Origin: Voacanga thouarsii
Taxonomy: Eukaryota; Streptophyta; Magnoliopsida; Gentianales; Apocynaceae
Reading direction: 5' to 3'
NCBI GenBank assembly: GCA_026120185.1
Contig: JANUWF010001491.1
Location: forward strand, 2,232,001-2,296,000
Length of the DNA: 64,000 bases
Below the pieces are notes generated by a model. The model made no database searches. It was not told the DNA's origin and worked only from the letters and a program-made list of their open reading frames with translations. Made by a program: the position numbers and the translations under genes. This document shows, piece by piece, positions 42,466 to 54,587 of the stretch. The first letter of the stretch is position 1; each line of letters starts with the position of its first letter.

Positions 42466-43895
42466 ACATATTTCATAACTTCTTTACAGTGTTTGTCAGG
42501 GGCACAACTTGATGTACAACCATGCATCAAGCCCTACAAAACCGATCAGATATCAGAAGACATGCACGCCTAGTGCACAATCATGCATCTTCCTATGCAT
42601 AACAGAGGATTAATTTATGCTCTAAGAAGTTTGCAGGAAAATGAGAGAAAAATGTCTCTACCATCTACATAGTTAAAAGCATGGCCGTGCAGTGCAAAGG
42701 CACATTGTATGACCTTGCAAGGATGCCATGCCAGCTACGAGGCTTTTGGAAGTTTTTTATGCACAACCAAGATACACAACTGTGCAAGCATATTGAAGAG
42801 TTTTAGGAGTTCTTAAATTGATCTAAAGGTGGTGTAAACTTTTCAAATTCAACCAAGGACGGTTTAGAGGACATCAATAAAAGCAAGGGATGTCCAAGAA
42901 CACATATGCCTGACATTCTTGATGATACTTTTTCAAGAAACAAAATTCTTTGAGGGAAAATCACTAAAAAAGACTAAGGAAGGAAGGGAAAGGCTAGGAG
43001 GCAAGAATACTCGAGATTTTGAGCTTCTGGAGTTTAAATCCTTCACTTTTTCTCTTGTTCTTTCTTATTTCCAAGTTTGTCCGTCCTTAGTTTCTTTGTC
43101 ATTCAAACAATTCAAGTTTGATCTATATTTTTTAGGCTACGTCTTGTCGTTAGATTTTGTTACTTTGAGATTTATATGTTAAAGATTTTATCTTTAACTT
43201 TAAAAAGATTGCCTCTTGAGTATTTTTGTCGTTTTGCAATTCATTTATTATCAATTATGTTGAGTTCTTATGATTGTTCACCATATTAAACTTCCATGGT
43301 TGAAAACTACGAATGTTGAACTATTTGATTTGCTTGTCATGGTTTATCTTTAGCTTAATCTTCTAATGGCAATTATTTATCTTGATTAAGTTACAAACTT
43401 TTAGACTTGATTAGGATGAATAGGTAATGACATGATGCATGTTATTTATGTTAGCAAACTTTTAGAATATATTCTAACTTGATATTAGTGATGCCTTAAT
43501 ATGCTTATCAATCTTGTGATTAATCTATAACAATTGATTAATTAAAGTATTAATATCTTTAAGAAAAGATTAATCAAATTGAAGTAGATTAAGAATAATG
43601 TTAGGGTAATCAAGAGCACTTGACGAAGATTAAGCCATTTATGTAAGGATTGGAATTTTTGGCAAATTTGGAAGAATTCTAAAATTAATTACTCAATATG
43701 ATCATATTAATGAGAAGTTAGTTAGTTGAATTTCATAACATAGGCCTATGAACTTGGTAATTGCTTAATTTGTTTCGCGGTTTCCTAAATTACATTTGTT
43801 TCCTATTTTAAGTTTGTCTCTTATTTGATTTTGGTTTCCTAATTTGTTTAGGACTAATTTTAGGTATCTTCTTACTCCAATTTCACCGCTATTTA
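42466..43895 (+). mobile_element. Element C 5' LTR, left part
   Basis: ACATATTTC...GTGTTT onward aligns with the 3' LTR at 57028. The GC-richer island at 42485-42775 has repeated words CATGCATCAAGCC, GCACAA and ATGCCATGCC. The open frame at 42919-43182 also lies in the 3' LTR in broken form and is not a gene. No gene is present. Confidence 0.8.
43891..43895. other. Target-site duplication of Cop3, left copy
   Basis: ATTTA, repeated at 52327-52331. Confidence 0.85.
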
Positions 43896-45803
43896 TGTTG
43901 GGATGTATGCTCTCTTAGACTCGATTTCTGATGTAATTTGATTTGTATTAATAAAAGTATTTTTGTCATAAATTGTTTGCAAAATCTTCCTTATATTTGT
44001 GCACAATTTTCATTAGAAAAGACAAATTGTGTTTAAGCAATTAGTTCATGTCAATGGAGATCTTTCACAATAAGATATGGACTATGAGATACTTAACACA
44101 TAAACTAATGTTCTTAACCAAATGATGAGAATGGAAATTTCATCATGGTAAGGTTATTGTGTGATGAATTTTAAATAGGGAATGGCTTACCTTTAGCCAA
44201 TGAGTAGTCTTCTTATTTCATAACACAAGTGTATTTCGAATACGTAGTAGAAGACCTGTAGTTGTGGTTTCTAAAAGTACTATATGTAGAAACCTAGACT
44301 GCTATTGCTACAACATGGACTTGTACTCTATAGCTTGAGTTTGAGTTGGTGGTCTAATGAAGCTGGAAGCGTATGCTATGATATACTATAGTTGAGGTTC
44401 TTTAGAAAGACCAATACACTTATATGTTAGCCATATGTAACTAGCTAGTCAAGATAGACTTGTACAAGATAGTGTCTATACTATATCGCTCTTTATGGTT
44501 GTCCAAATGCTCTAATTATCCAGGGCCCTGGGGAATATAACTTGGATATTGGTTTTAGGGTGGTAACTCCCTTGGAAAGCGAAAATATTCTAACAAGTCA
44601 TGGATTATTGGACTAGAAGCCTAAGGATGGTAGATGTCTTTTAGAGAGATGTTAGTACACTCTTTCCTCTCTAAATGTACGGCGGTGTGTAGAGTGATAT
44701 TTTAGTCATGTCACCTGTAAGTCAAAGAGATAGCCAACACAACATTGTTCTTGGTGTCAATATTTTCTTATGATGATATTAAAAAATATTTAAAATGCAA
44801 AATACAACTATTTATATAGTTGGATTATTTTGGTCATTTTAGTAGTCAAAGCGATGTGTCCTTTTGGTCCTTGAAATAGCCCATAAGTCTTGATTAATTT
44901 TAGGTCGAGGAATTGGTCTGAATTAAAATGATTTTATTTTATTCAGAAAGTCTAATTTATTTTGGAATAGAGTAAAATAAAAAATAAAAAAATTATATTT
45001 ATTATCTAGTTTAATTGGTTAATTAATTATTCAGGACTTAAGCCCATATTGAATAATTAAAAAAATTTACCTGGGCCTAAACTTGTTAAGCTTAAATAAT
45101 TATTTTACTTCATTTGGTCTCATTAATTATTTGTTGGGTTATTTTAATAGGCCCAAGAAATAAATAAGTAGTGGTTATTATTTTGGGCTCATTGGGTTCA
45201 AGAAAAATAATATATTGTTTTTGGCCTAATAGCTTAGACTAAACGGTTTATTTATTTATTTTTTTTCTAATTCATGGAACAAAATAGTTAAGGCTAAGCC
45301 AAACATTTTTTGTTGGTAGCCTCTAAGAGTTTTGAAATATCAAAAACCCTGGTGTTTTGGTTATCAAATATAGTGAATAGTCATGGGTCTTTGTTGAGGA
45401 AAATGCACAAAACACACGAAGGAAAAAAAAGCCTTCTTATTCTCTCTCAGTCGTTCATTTTTTTTCCTTATGACTTCTTGCCTTTGCTAATCAATAGCAA
45501 AGGATCAAGAAGAACCTTTCTTCACCTACGTTGTTTCACCGACATAAATTGGGTGGTGGAATATTCTGAGAAGTAAAGGGTTTCGCATTCCTGCCACAGA
45601 GGAGTAGGAAAATTGCTGGTTTTCAGCCTCATCTATCAAGGGAGCATTTCCAGTAATAACATCAGCTTCTTCACAGGTGAAGAGAATAACAAAGCACAGA
45701 GGTATTGTTTTTTTTTTTTTTTTTGCCTTCCACTGCACCGTGTCATTATTTTTCTATTCAGTTTTCATGCACGGACGACTTCTGTAAAAATTTCATAGTT
45801 TCA
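43896..45803 (+). mobile_element. Cop3 5' LTR
   Basis: 1908 bp, starts TGTTGGGATGTATGCTCTC and aligns throughout with 50406-52326. Frames at 45310-45576 and 45613-45798 recur in the partner LTR in altered form and are not genes. Confidence 0.88.
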
Positions 45804-46474
45804 AATTTTCAATTGAGTTCTCCTTTAACTTAAAATAAAATATCTAAATCTATAAAAAATTTTCTATGTCAAGGTTTATGTCCTTTGAGAAAATTTTCTT
45901 TTCTCGTAGATTAATTTTATTTAAGTTAATAACATAATAATTTCAAAATATTTCCAATTAAAATTTCCAAGAAAACCCTTATTTAAAAATCTAAGTGAGA
46001 GAGGGGTTCCAATGGCCCCATAGCTTCCATCACGATCCTCATTAAAGATCGTGGGTCTCCTTTCATCATCCTGGGAGTGAACCGGTATAAGATTGAAATA
46101 CCATAAGGATTTAGAACTAATGGAAGGATGTAATTAATAATTCGGGACACGTACTATGATCGGCCAGTTCATGTTTTAGGTTATAGTACGAGGTATGTCC
46201 ATAGAAAATTGGAAGAAACGGCCATCCCCTTGATGGAGTTATCTTCTAAATCATTACCTAGAAGGAAAATTAATTTGTGATGGTTAATGCACTTAGCTTA
46301 GGAAACTATTAATCTTCCCAAAAAGCTATGTTAGTTTACCTAAGAGCTAAATTAATCATGTTGAAGGTAGTAGTAATTGGGTTAGCTATTATCAGTTTAA
46401 TATGAGGATAAAGTGCATAAAATTGTTTTATTTTCACAATTCTGAGAATTTATTTTATTTTTCAAATTTCAGAA
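45804..46474 (+). other. Cop3 leader
   Basis: 670 bp without a gene. The first bases, AATTTTCAATTGAG, do not match the usual copia primer site, so the primer is unidentified. Confidence 0.6.
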
Positions 46475-47330
46475 ATGGTTGGTGGAGGCTATTTTAGTCC
46501 TATAGCCATTATTCTCCGCGAGAATAAGCTAACGGGTCTAAATTATATAGATTGGAAGAGGAACATAAACATAAATATGTCCAAATTATATAGATTGGGA
46601 GAGAAACTGAGGAGTATAAATATGTCTTTTACGAGACCTACCTTGTGATCGAGGAAGGTTCCACCGTCAAGGAGCGTGAAGCAGAAAAGGCAAGGAAAAA
46701 GGCTGACGAGATGACTCAATGCTATATGCTAGCCTTCATGTCGAATGTGCTCCAATCTAGACATGAGCACATGGTAACTGCATATGACATAAGTACATCA
46801 TTAGCCATAATGTTCGTGGATAAGAGCAGGTCTGCATGGCAAGAAGCTCTTCGAACAATAATAAACTCCAAGATGGCTGAGGGAACATCAATGAAAAAGA
46901 ATATGTTCAAGATGATTGCTACTTTCGAGGAAGTAGAAGTCTTGGGGGTTGTCATTGACCCCGAATGCTAAGTGGACATAGTTCTCAAATCTCTCCCAAG
47001 CTCATTTACTCCGTTCAAGTTGAATTATAACATAAACAAGTAAAATATGAGTTTAACTAAGTTGATGATGGAGCTCTAGGTGGCAGAGAAGGTCATGAAG
47101 CCATAAACTAGGGCTATAATGGCTTCTTTTTTAAAAATTGGGCCCAAGCCCAGAAAATTCACGAAGAAGAAGGGGAATGCAGTGCACCAGCCCAAGTCCC
47201 AACCCAAAGACAAACCTAAAGGTAAATACTTCAAATGTGGAAATAAGGGACACTAAAAAAAAAGGAGTGTCCAGATCTTCAAGTCAAGAAAAACTCCACA
47301 AGTAATGTTTTCTATCTAGTGTCTATATCA
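46475..47330 (+). pseudogene. Cop3 gag, degenerate
   Basis: The ATG at 46475 begins MVGGGYFSPIAIILRENKLT, then GLNYIDWKRN, the conserved copia gag start. The middle part (46645-46971) reads AEKARKKADEMTQCYMLAFM and QEALRTIINSKMAEGTSMKK. The zinc knuckle near 47230 is ruined: KYFKCGNKGH, then a stop, and the first and last Cys are replaced (Tyr and Ser). There is at least one frameshift before 46645. Confidence 0.8.
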
Positions 47331-48330
47331 ATGGTTGGATCAACTTCTAATTGAATTGCTGATTCAGGAACCACTGATAATATCTGTAACTTCTTGCAGG
47401 GGATTAGAATGATTAGAAGACTCCAGAAGGGCAAACACAGACTACGCTAGGAAATGGAGCACAAGTTTAGGCCCTTGTAGTGGGAGAACAGGAACTCACT
47501 TTTGATTGTAATATAATAGTTATTTTGAAGGATGTTTTATTTGTTCCTGGTTTTTGACAAAATTTGGTTGTAGTTGCAAAAATAATAAATCAAGAATATT
47601 CTATTTCTTTCCATTTTGTTATAACTATAGTAGAAATGAAGAAGTAATATGTACTAGGCACATGTATGGAAATTTATTCTTCATTAATCCAATTAACAAT
47701 CAATTAAATAATGCTCAATCTGAACCTTTAAATACGATGAGAAAGACCAATGTCAATGACTCATATCTTTGGCATCTAAAGTTGAGTCACATTAACTCAA
47801 CCAGGATTCAGAGGTCAATCCATGATAGACCTTTAGGCTCATTGAGATTGAAAAGTTGGCCTTAGTGTGAATCCTGTCTTATTGGAAAAATGACCAAAAG
47901 GTCCTTTACCCAAAAGGCAGATAGAGCCAAGGAAGTACTGAGTCTTGTTTGCACTAATGTGTATGGTCCTTTGTCTACACTAACAAGAGGGGGGTTTGAG
48001 TACTTCATCATTTTCATATATGATTGTACTAGGTATGATTATATTTACCTGAAGAGATGCAAGTCTGACTCTTTTGACAAATTCAGAGAGTTTAAGGCTG
48101 AAGTGGTGCATCAGATAGGTAAACTAATCAAGACCTTACATTCAGATTATGGTGGGGAATACCTCCTTGGTGAATTGAAGGATTAAATGGTACATCATGA
48201 GATAGTATTTTAGCTCTCTACGCTGGAAACACTCCAGCAGAATGGAGTAGCTGAGAGAAGGAACAGGACATTGATGGAAATTGTCTAAAACATGATGTCT
48301 CATGCTACTCTTCTAGTGTCTTTTTTGGAG
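47331..48330 (+). pseudogene. Cop3 protease remnant, GAG-pre-integrase and integrase
   Basis: Protease texture is seen at SGTTDNICNFLQGI (about 47365-47405). The zinc-binding part reads SYLWHLKLSHIN (about 47758) and CESCLIGKMTKRSF (about 47868). The core has NVYGPLST (the expected Asp before it is changed to Asn), FIIFIYDCTRYDYIYL, LHSDYGGEYL and QQNGVAERRNRTLMEIV with the catalytic Glu. Stops at about 47863 and 48184 and later frameshifts break it. Confidence 0.82.
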
Positions 48331-48830
48331 ATATGTCCTAAAAATAGTAGCATATATTCTGAACTTGGTGCCTTCCAAGTCAGTACGTAGGACACCCTAT
48401 GAGATGTGAACTGGGCATAAGCTAAGTCTAAATCATCTCAAAATATGGGGTTCTCTAACTTATATACTGATCAAGAGAGAGATGTTAGAACCAAGATCGA
48501 AATTATGCTATTTTGTTGGGTATCCAAAAGGTACAAAGGGTAGTTACTTTTACCATCACACGGAGCAAAAAGTTCTTGTGAGTACTAATGCTGGATACTT
48601 GGAGGTGATCAAAGTACATCAACTAAATGTTCAACAAAGATGGTACTCGAAGAGAAGTAATCTTCTGAATCAACTTCTTCTTACCTGATTATAGAACAAG
48701 AAAAGGTACAACCTCAGGAACATGTACAAACAGAGCCTTAACGTACTGGAATGATATCTAGGGTTCTAGAAAGATGGATTGGAGAGGCTTTTAACCTTGT
48801 CTCCAACCATCAAGAACAAAATCCCACTAG
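48331..48830 (+). pseudogene. Cop3 integrase C-terminal part and linker, degenerate
   Basis: Texture such as KLCYFVGYPKGTKGSYFYHH and EQKVLVSTNAGYLE matches the copia region after the integrase core. Frames shift repeatedly. Confidence 0.65.
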
Positions 48831-49680
48831 ATACAAGAAGACTATTTATGATGCCAATGCAAACCTATGGCATAAAGCAGTAAAAGTTAAAATTGAGTTT
48901 ATGTACTTCAATCAAATTTGGGATCTTGTAGCTTTACCTAATGGGATAAAATCCATTAGGTGTAAATGGGGGTACAAGAGGAAGAAGGGAGTAGTTGTGA
49001 AGGTGGAAATCTTCAAAGCCAGTCCTGTAGCACAATGATATACTCCGAAAAAAGGAATTGATTATGAGAAAACCTTTTCCATGATAGTATGCTTAAGTCC
49101 ATCTATATCCTCCTTGCCATCGCATGTTATTATGACTACAAGATATGGAAAATGGATGTCAAGACGGCATTTTTAAATGGCCATCTTAGTGAAGACATCT
49201 ATATGTCCTATCCAGAAGGCTTTATTGCTAAAGGCCAAGAGCATATGATTTGTAAACTTAAGAAATCCATTTATGGACTTAAGCAGGCATCTAGAGCATA
49301 GAACATTTGTTTCGATAAGACTGAAAAATATTACGATTTTATTCAACATGAGGATGAACTATGTGTGTATAGGAAACTGGAAGGTATAAACATGATTTTT
49401 CTTATACTGAATGTAGATGACATTCTACTCATTGGTAATGATGTAGGGACATTGTCATCTACGAAGTTTTGGCCATCTAGTCAATTTAATATGAAGGATT
49501 AGGGTGAAGCCAGTTACATTCTCAGAATAAAGCTTCCTACAAATAGGAAGCAGAGAATATGAAGATTATCCCAAGCTACATACATTGACAAGATAATGGC
49601 GAAGTTTAGCATGTACTTATGTAAGAGGGCATCGATCCCTTACAGACATGGATTGTTTTTTTCCTCAAAAGACTATCCAA
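48831..49680 (+). pseudogene. Cop3 reverse transcriptase, degenerate
   Basis: Motifs are WDLVALPNGIKSIRCKWGYK, MLKSIYILLAIACYYDYKIW, KMDVKTAFLNGHLSEDIYMS, KKSIYGLKQASRA and LNVDDILLIGND (catalytic YVDD box with Tyr changed to Asn). Stops occur at about 49036 and 49300, with more later. Confidence 0.85.
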
Positions 49681-50380
49681 AGTCTCAAGAGAAAAAAAGA
49701 TAGAATGAGTAGGATTCTGTATGCTTCAGTTGTGCGAAGTTTCATGTACACCATGCTATGTACTAGGCCAAATATCTGCTTTGACATAGGCTTAGTTAGC
49801 AGATATCAGTCAAACCCCGGGGAGGTTCATTGGCAGGCTGTAAAGCATATTTCTCAAGTATCTTAAATATACGAGAGATTATATACTGGTTTACTGGTTT
49901 ACAAGATACACAAACTCAGACTTTCAGACAGATAAGGATGAGAGAAAATCCACTAGTGGATATGTCGACACCTTGTCTAGAGAAGGCATTTCATGGAGGA
50001 GTATCAAGCAATCTTACATTGTTGACTAAACCATTGAAGTTGAGTATGTGTCAGCTTCTCAGGCATCCAATGAAGTATTTTAGCTTAGGAAGTTTCTCTT
50101 AGAGCTTGGAGTTGTACCACAAATGGACAAATCGGTTGTGATGTATTACGACAACACTGTCACTATCTCCAATCTAGAGAACCCAAGAACCACAAAAAAA
50201 GGAAAGCATATAGAGAGAAAGTACCACCTAATCCAAGATTTCATCCAGAGATAGGAAGTCGTGGTGGGAACAAATTTCCTTAGAGAACAATCTAGCAGAT
50301 CCTTTCACTAAGCCTTTAATAGAGAGAGTCATTAGAAGACACTTAGACGCCAAAGGGATGGGGACCTAAATGAACTTACT
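49681..50380 (+). pseudogene. Cop3 RNase H, degenerate
   Basis: Fragments read SRILYASVVRSFMYTMLCTR, VSRYQSNPGEVHWQAVKHI, and later QLLRHPMKYFSLGS from a region that frame-shifts. Reading continues up to the polypurine tract with many breaks. Confidence 0.75.
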
Positions 50381-50390
50381 TAGTCTTAGA

Positions 50391-50405
50391 GTGCTGGTGG
50401 GAGAG
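50391..50405 (+). promoter_or_regulatory. Cop3 polypurine tract
   Basis: GTGCTGGTGGGAGAG directly before the 3' LTR start TGTTGGGATG. Confidence 0.75.
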
Positions 50406-52326
50406 TGTTGGGATGTATGTCCTCTTAGACTAGGTTTCTGATGTAATTTTGATTTGTATTAATAAAAGTATTTTTCTATGAAATTGTTTGTGAAATATTC
50501 CTTATCTTTGTGCACAATTTTCATTGGAAAAAACCCATTGTGTTTAAGTAAATGGTTCATATGAATAGAGGTCTTTCATAATAAGGTATAGACCATGGGA
50601 TACTTAACACATAAACTACTTTTCTTAACCAAATGATGAGAATGAGAATCTTATCATAACAAAGTTATTGGTTATGAATTCTAAATATGGAAAGACTTAC
50701 CTTTAGCCAATGAGTAGTCTTCTCATATCATAACATAAGCGTATTTTGAATACGTAGAATAGGACCTGTAGTAGTGGTTTCTAAAAGTACTCTATGATAG
50801 AAACCTAAACTACTACTGCTACAACGTGGACTTATACTCTATAGCTTAAGTATAAGTTGGTGGTCTGACGAAGCTGGAAGCGTATGCCTTGATATACTGT
50901 AGTTGAGGTTCTTTAGAAGGACCAATATACTTGTATGTTTGGTATATGTAACTAGTTAGTCAAGACAAACTTATCCAAGATAGTGTCTACACTATATCGC
51001 CCCTTATGGTTATCTGAATGATCTAATTATCTAGGGCCCTGGAGATCATGACTTGGACGTTGGCTTTAGGGTAGCTCCCTTGAAAACAAAAATATTCCAA
51101 GAAGTCATGGATCATTGGACTAGAAGTCTAAGGATGGTAGATGTCTTTTAGAGAAATGTTAGTACACTATTTCCTCTTTAATTGCACGGTGATATGTAGA
51201 GGGGTATTTTAGTCATTTCACCTGCAGGTCGAAGACATACATAACATAGTATTGTCTTTGGGGTCAATATTTTCTTATGGTGATATTAGAAAATATTTAA
51301 AATTCAAAATACAACTATTTATATAGTAAAGGTATTTTGATCATTTTAATAGCCAATGCGATGTGCCTTTTTAGTCATTGGAATAGCCCATAAATCCTAA
51401 TTAATTTTAGGCGGAGGAATTGGTCCCAATTAAAAGAATTTTATTTTATTCAGAATATCTAATTTATTTTGGACTAGAATAAAGTAAAAAAAAATGAGGA
51501 AAATTAAATTTATCATCTAATTTAATTAGTTAATTAATTATTCAATGCATAAGCCCATATTGAATAATTAAAAAATTAACGTGCGCCTAAACTAGTTAAT
51601 AAAAGGCTTAAATAATTATTTTAGTTCATTTGGGCTAATTATTTATTTATTGGATTATTTTAATAGGCCTAAGAAATAAACAATTAATGGCTATTATTTT
51701 GGGCTGATTAGGTCCAAGGAAAATAATAAAGTATTTTTGGCTAATAGCCTGGACTAAAAGGTTTTTTTTTTTTTTAAATTCACGGAACAGAAAAGTTAAG
51801 GCTAAGCTAAATCTCTTTTGTTGATAGCCTTCAGGAGTATTGAAATATCAAAACCCTAGTGTTTTGGTTATCAGATATAGTGAGTAGTCGTGGGTCTCTG
51901 TTGAGGATAATGCACATAACACATGAGGGAAAAAAATCCTTCTTCTTCTTCTCTCTCTCTCATTTGTTTTCTTTTCCTTGTGACTTCTTGCCTTTGCTAA
52001 TCAATAGCAAAGGATCAAGAAGAACCTTTCATCACCTTAGTTGTTTCACAGACATAAATTGGGTAGTGAAATATTCTGAGAAGCAAAGGGCTTCGCGTTT
52101 ATGCCACGGGGGAGTATGCGGATTGTTGGTTTTCAACCAGAAGTTTTGACAGTCCCCAAGACCTCATCTGTCGTGCGAGCTTTTCTAGTAATTCCATCGG
52201 CTTCTTCATGAGTGAAAAGATTAACAAAGTATAGAGGTATTGTTTTTTGCCTTCTACTACGCCGTGTCGTTGTTTTTCTGTTCAATTTTCATGCATGCAC
52301 ACTTCTGTAAAAACATCGAAGCTTCA
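50406..52326 (+). mobile_element. Cop3 3' LTR
   Basis: 1921 bp, TGTTGGGATGTATGTCCTC to GCTTCA. It aligns with the 5' LTR with many point differences and a few small indels. Confidence 0.9.
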
Positions 52327-52331
52327 ATTTA
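52327..52331. other. Target-site duplication of Cop3, right copy
   Basis: ATTTA, identical to 43891-43895. Confidence 0.85.
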
Positions 52332-52575
52332 TTCATACATGTAAATAGGTCATCATAAATATTTGTTTCATTAAGTGTTCACAAGATGATTTCACATGCA
52401 TAAAGTGATTGATGTTTTCTTATAAGGTATACTTCTCTTGTTCCTTGTGGGATTCAATACCTTATTTTCCACTATGCTAATTTGCATCTTAAGTAGTAGA
52501 TTTTAAAATTTGTTAGTACATGAGGACTGTATTTTTTATAAACCTATATTTTTATGTCGTGATTCTCCTCAAACA
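52332..52575 (+). mobile_element. Element C 5' LTR, right part
   Basis: Continues the LTR interrupted by Cop3 and ends TCCTCAAACA, seven bases before the primer site. Confidence 0.7.
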
Positions 52576-52581
52576 GAATTT

Positions 52582-52598
52582 TGGCACCGTTGTCATGG
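52582..52598 (+). promoter_or_regulatory. Element C primer binding site (tRNA-Asp type)
   Basis: TGGCACCGTTGTCATGG, three or four changes from TGGCGCCGTTGCCGGGG, the complement of the plant tRNA-Asp 3' end used by many plant gypsy elements. Confidence 0.75.
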
Positions 52599-52859
52599 AA
52601 CAAAAGAAAATTTTTGATGATCTTTATTATTGCATGATTCTTGTGATACTTGGTTGAAGTAATTCTCTTAGTGCCAAAGTTTTCTATTTACTCTTTACTC
52701 TTTGATTTGTTTTTTATTTTTATCTTGTAGTTTGATGGACACATCAAAGTGCTTATACTGGGATTGCAAAGAATTGCTCCATTTGAGGGTAATTCATAAC
52801 TTTTGAGCTAAATATAAGCGTAATTTGGGATTAATATTTTAATTTAAACTTGATTGGGA
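52599..52859 (+). other. Element C leader
   Basis: Non-coding. The last 60 bases resemble the minus-strand sequence at 20915-20975 next to element A's gag start. Confidence 0.6.
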
Positions 52860-53930
52860 ATGGATACGAAATTGCAAGATTTTTATATACCCAAATTTAA
52901 TGCATCATAAATATTCAAAAAACTTTGTGTTAGGTACCCACATTATGAAATTAGTGACCAATTACTTGTGTAATATTTCTATAAGGGGTTGCATTCAGAT
53001 GATAGGTCATTAATTGATGCGGCTAGTGGAGGTGCCCTTGTGGATAAAACCACACAAGCCACTAGGAATTTAATTGAAAACACGGCATCTAACACACAAG
53101 CTTTTGAAAATATGATGATAAGAGAGGTAGGCACAATCTCTTTAGAAGAAAATGTGGATACTCTTACAAATTTTGTAGGAAAGATTTTGGAGACAAGCTC
53201 ACAAGTTAGGATATGCCATTATTGCAATTCTTTTGATTGTCCTAATCATTTTTGTGCTCATTATGATTTTCATGAACATGGTAATTCTCTAAATTTTTCT
53301 TTTCAATCTCTTGGAAAGACCCATGTCATTCATAAGCCTTTCATCTATGAATCTCTTTCTTCAAGACCATATTAAAATATGACTGTAGAAAACATGGTTA
53401 CGTCTTTTGCATCTAGTTCTCTTACTTTTCAAAATAAGACCAAGTCTAGCATTCACCAGCTGGAAGACCAACTAGTGAAATTAACCTTAGAGATGAGTCA
53501 TATTAAAGCACATTTACCTAAAACTTTTCCATCTTCATTCCTTAACCCTCACAAGGATGCCCATACTATTACCCTTATGAGTGGTAAAGAGCTGAATAGA
53601 CCTAGGATGAAGCCTTTAGAAAAGGAGGATGAGTTAGAGTTATCACTAATACCCAAGCCAATTAATGAGTTTAATGAAGAGGAGCTTAAGTTAGGAAAGT
53701 CATCACCTAACAAAGTGTAACCACCTTTCCCTAATAGATTGGCTAAAAATAGGAAGAAAGGTTTGGAAAAGGATTTTCTAGAGATATTCAAGAATGTAAA
53801 GATAAATCTTCCCTTGCTTGATGCAATTAGGCAAATTCCTTATTATGCTAAATTCCTAAAAGAAATATGCACTAATAAAGGAATTTTAATGGAGATGAAA
53901 CGGTAACCATAAGGAAAAATGTCTCTACTA
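52860..53930 (+). pseudogene. Element C gag, degenerate
   Basis: The ATG at 52860 begins MDTKLQDFYIPKFNAS and stops within 20 codons. The later frame (52989-53375) has DRSLIDAASGGALVDKTTQA, a hallmark of plant gypsy gag, then a Cys/His cluster CHYCNSFDCPNHFCAHYDFH that is a distorted zinc finger. 53379-53720 gives IHQLEDQLVKLTLEMSHIKA and HTITLMSGKEL, and the following frame (53721 onward) reads NVKINLPLLDAIRQIPYYAK at the gag/protease boundary. Several stops separate these parts. Confidence 0.85.
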
Positions 53931-54587
53931 TTCTTCAAAGAAAACTTCCCCAAAAATTAAAGGATCTCGGCATGTTCATTATTCCTTGCATCATAGGAAA
54001 CACATCTATTCCAAATTGCATGTTAGATTTACAGGCATCCATTAATGGCATGTCATATTCCTTGTATACCTCCCTAGATCTAGGATATTTGCATCCCACT
54101 AGAATTGTCATCCAATTAGCAGTTAGGTCTAAACACATACCCCGATGGAATGGTAGAAGATGTGTTAGTTAAAGCCAATGAATTAATTTTCCCCGTGGAT
54201 TTCTATGTTGTTAAAACAAAGGATAGGTTAAGCTCTTATACTTTGTCCCTCATTCTTCTAATGAGACCATTCTTGTAAATAGCGCGGACACAAATTGATG
54301 TTCATGATGGCATACTCTCCATGGAATTTGGCAGGAAGAAAATTAGTTTTTAAATATTTGATGCTATAAAATTTCCATGTGATGAGTTTTCTAATGTTTC
54401 CTTAATTGATATTATCAATCCTCTTATTGATGATATGCTTGAGCAAACGTATTGGAAGATGCAATCTAGTTTGGATTGGAACTTTAATGAGCATTTACTA
54501 AACTCTTTGCCTTTGGATTTTAATGTTGATACAATTAACACGGTAAAAGATAAGGTTGCATGCCCTATTTTTTAGCATAAAATTAAG
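53931..54587 (+). pseudogene. Element C protease region, degenerate
   Basis: Reads ...FIIPCIIGNTSIPNCMLDLQ, ASINGMSYSLYTSLDLGYLH (active-site DLGAS-like region altered) and MVEDVLVKANELIFPVDFYV. Then frame changes lead to ACPIF before the linker. Breaks are frequent. Confidence 0.75.

Larger units (their letters stand above)
43896..52326 (+). mobile_element. Cop3: complete but decayed Ty1/copia retrotransposon
   Basis: 8.4-kb element with LTRs of about 1.91 kb (43896-45803 and 50406-52326) starting TGTTGGGATGTATG and ending TTCA, and a target duplication ATTTA. It contains gag, protease remnant, integrase, reverse transcriptase and RNase H in copia order, with many more stops and frameshifts than Cop1. 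Its LTR differs from the Cop1 lineage. A tRNA-iMet primer site is not recognisable after the 5' LTR. Confidence 0.9.
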
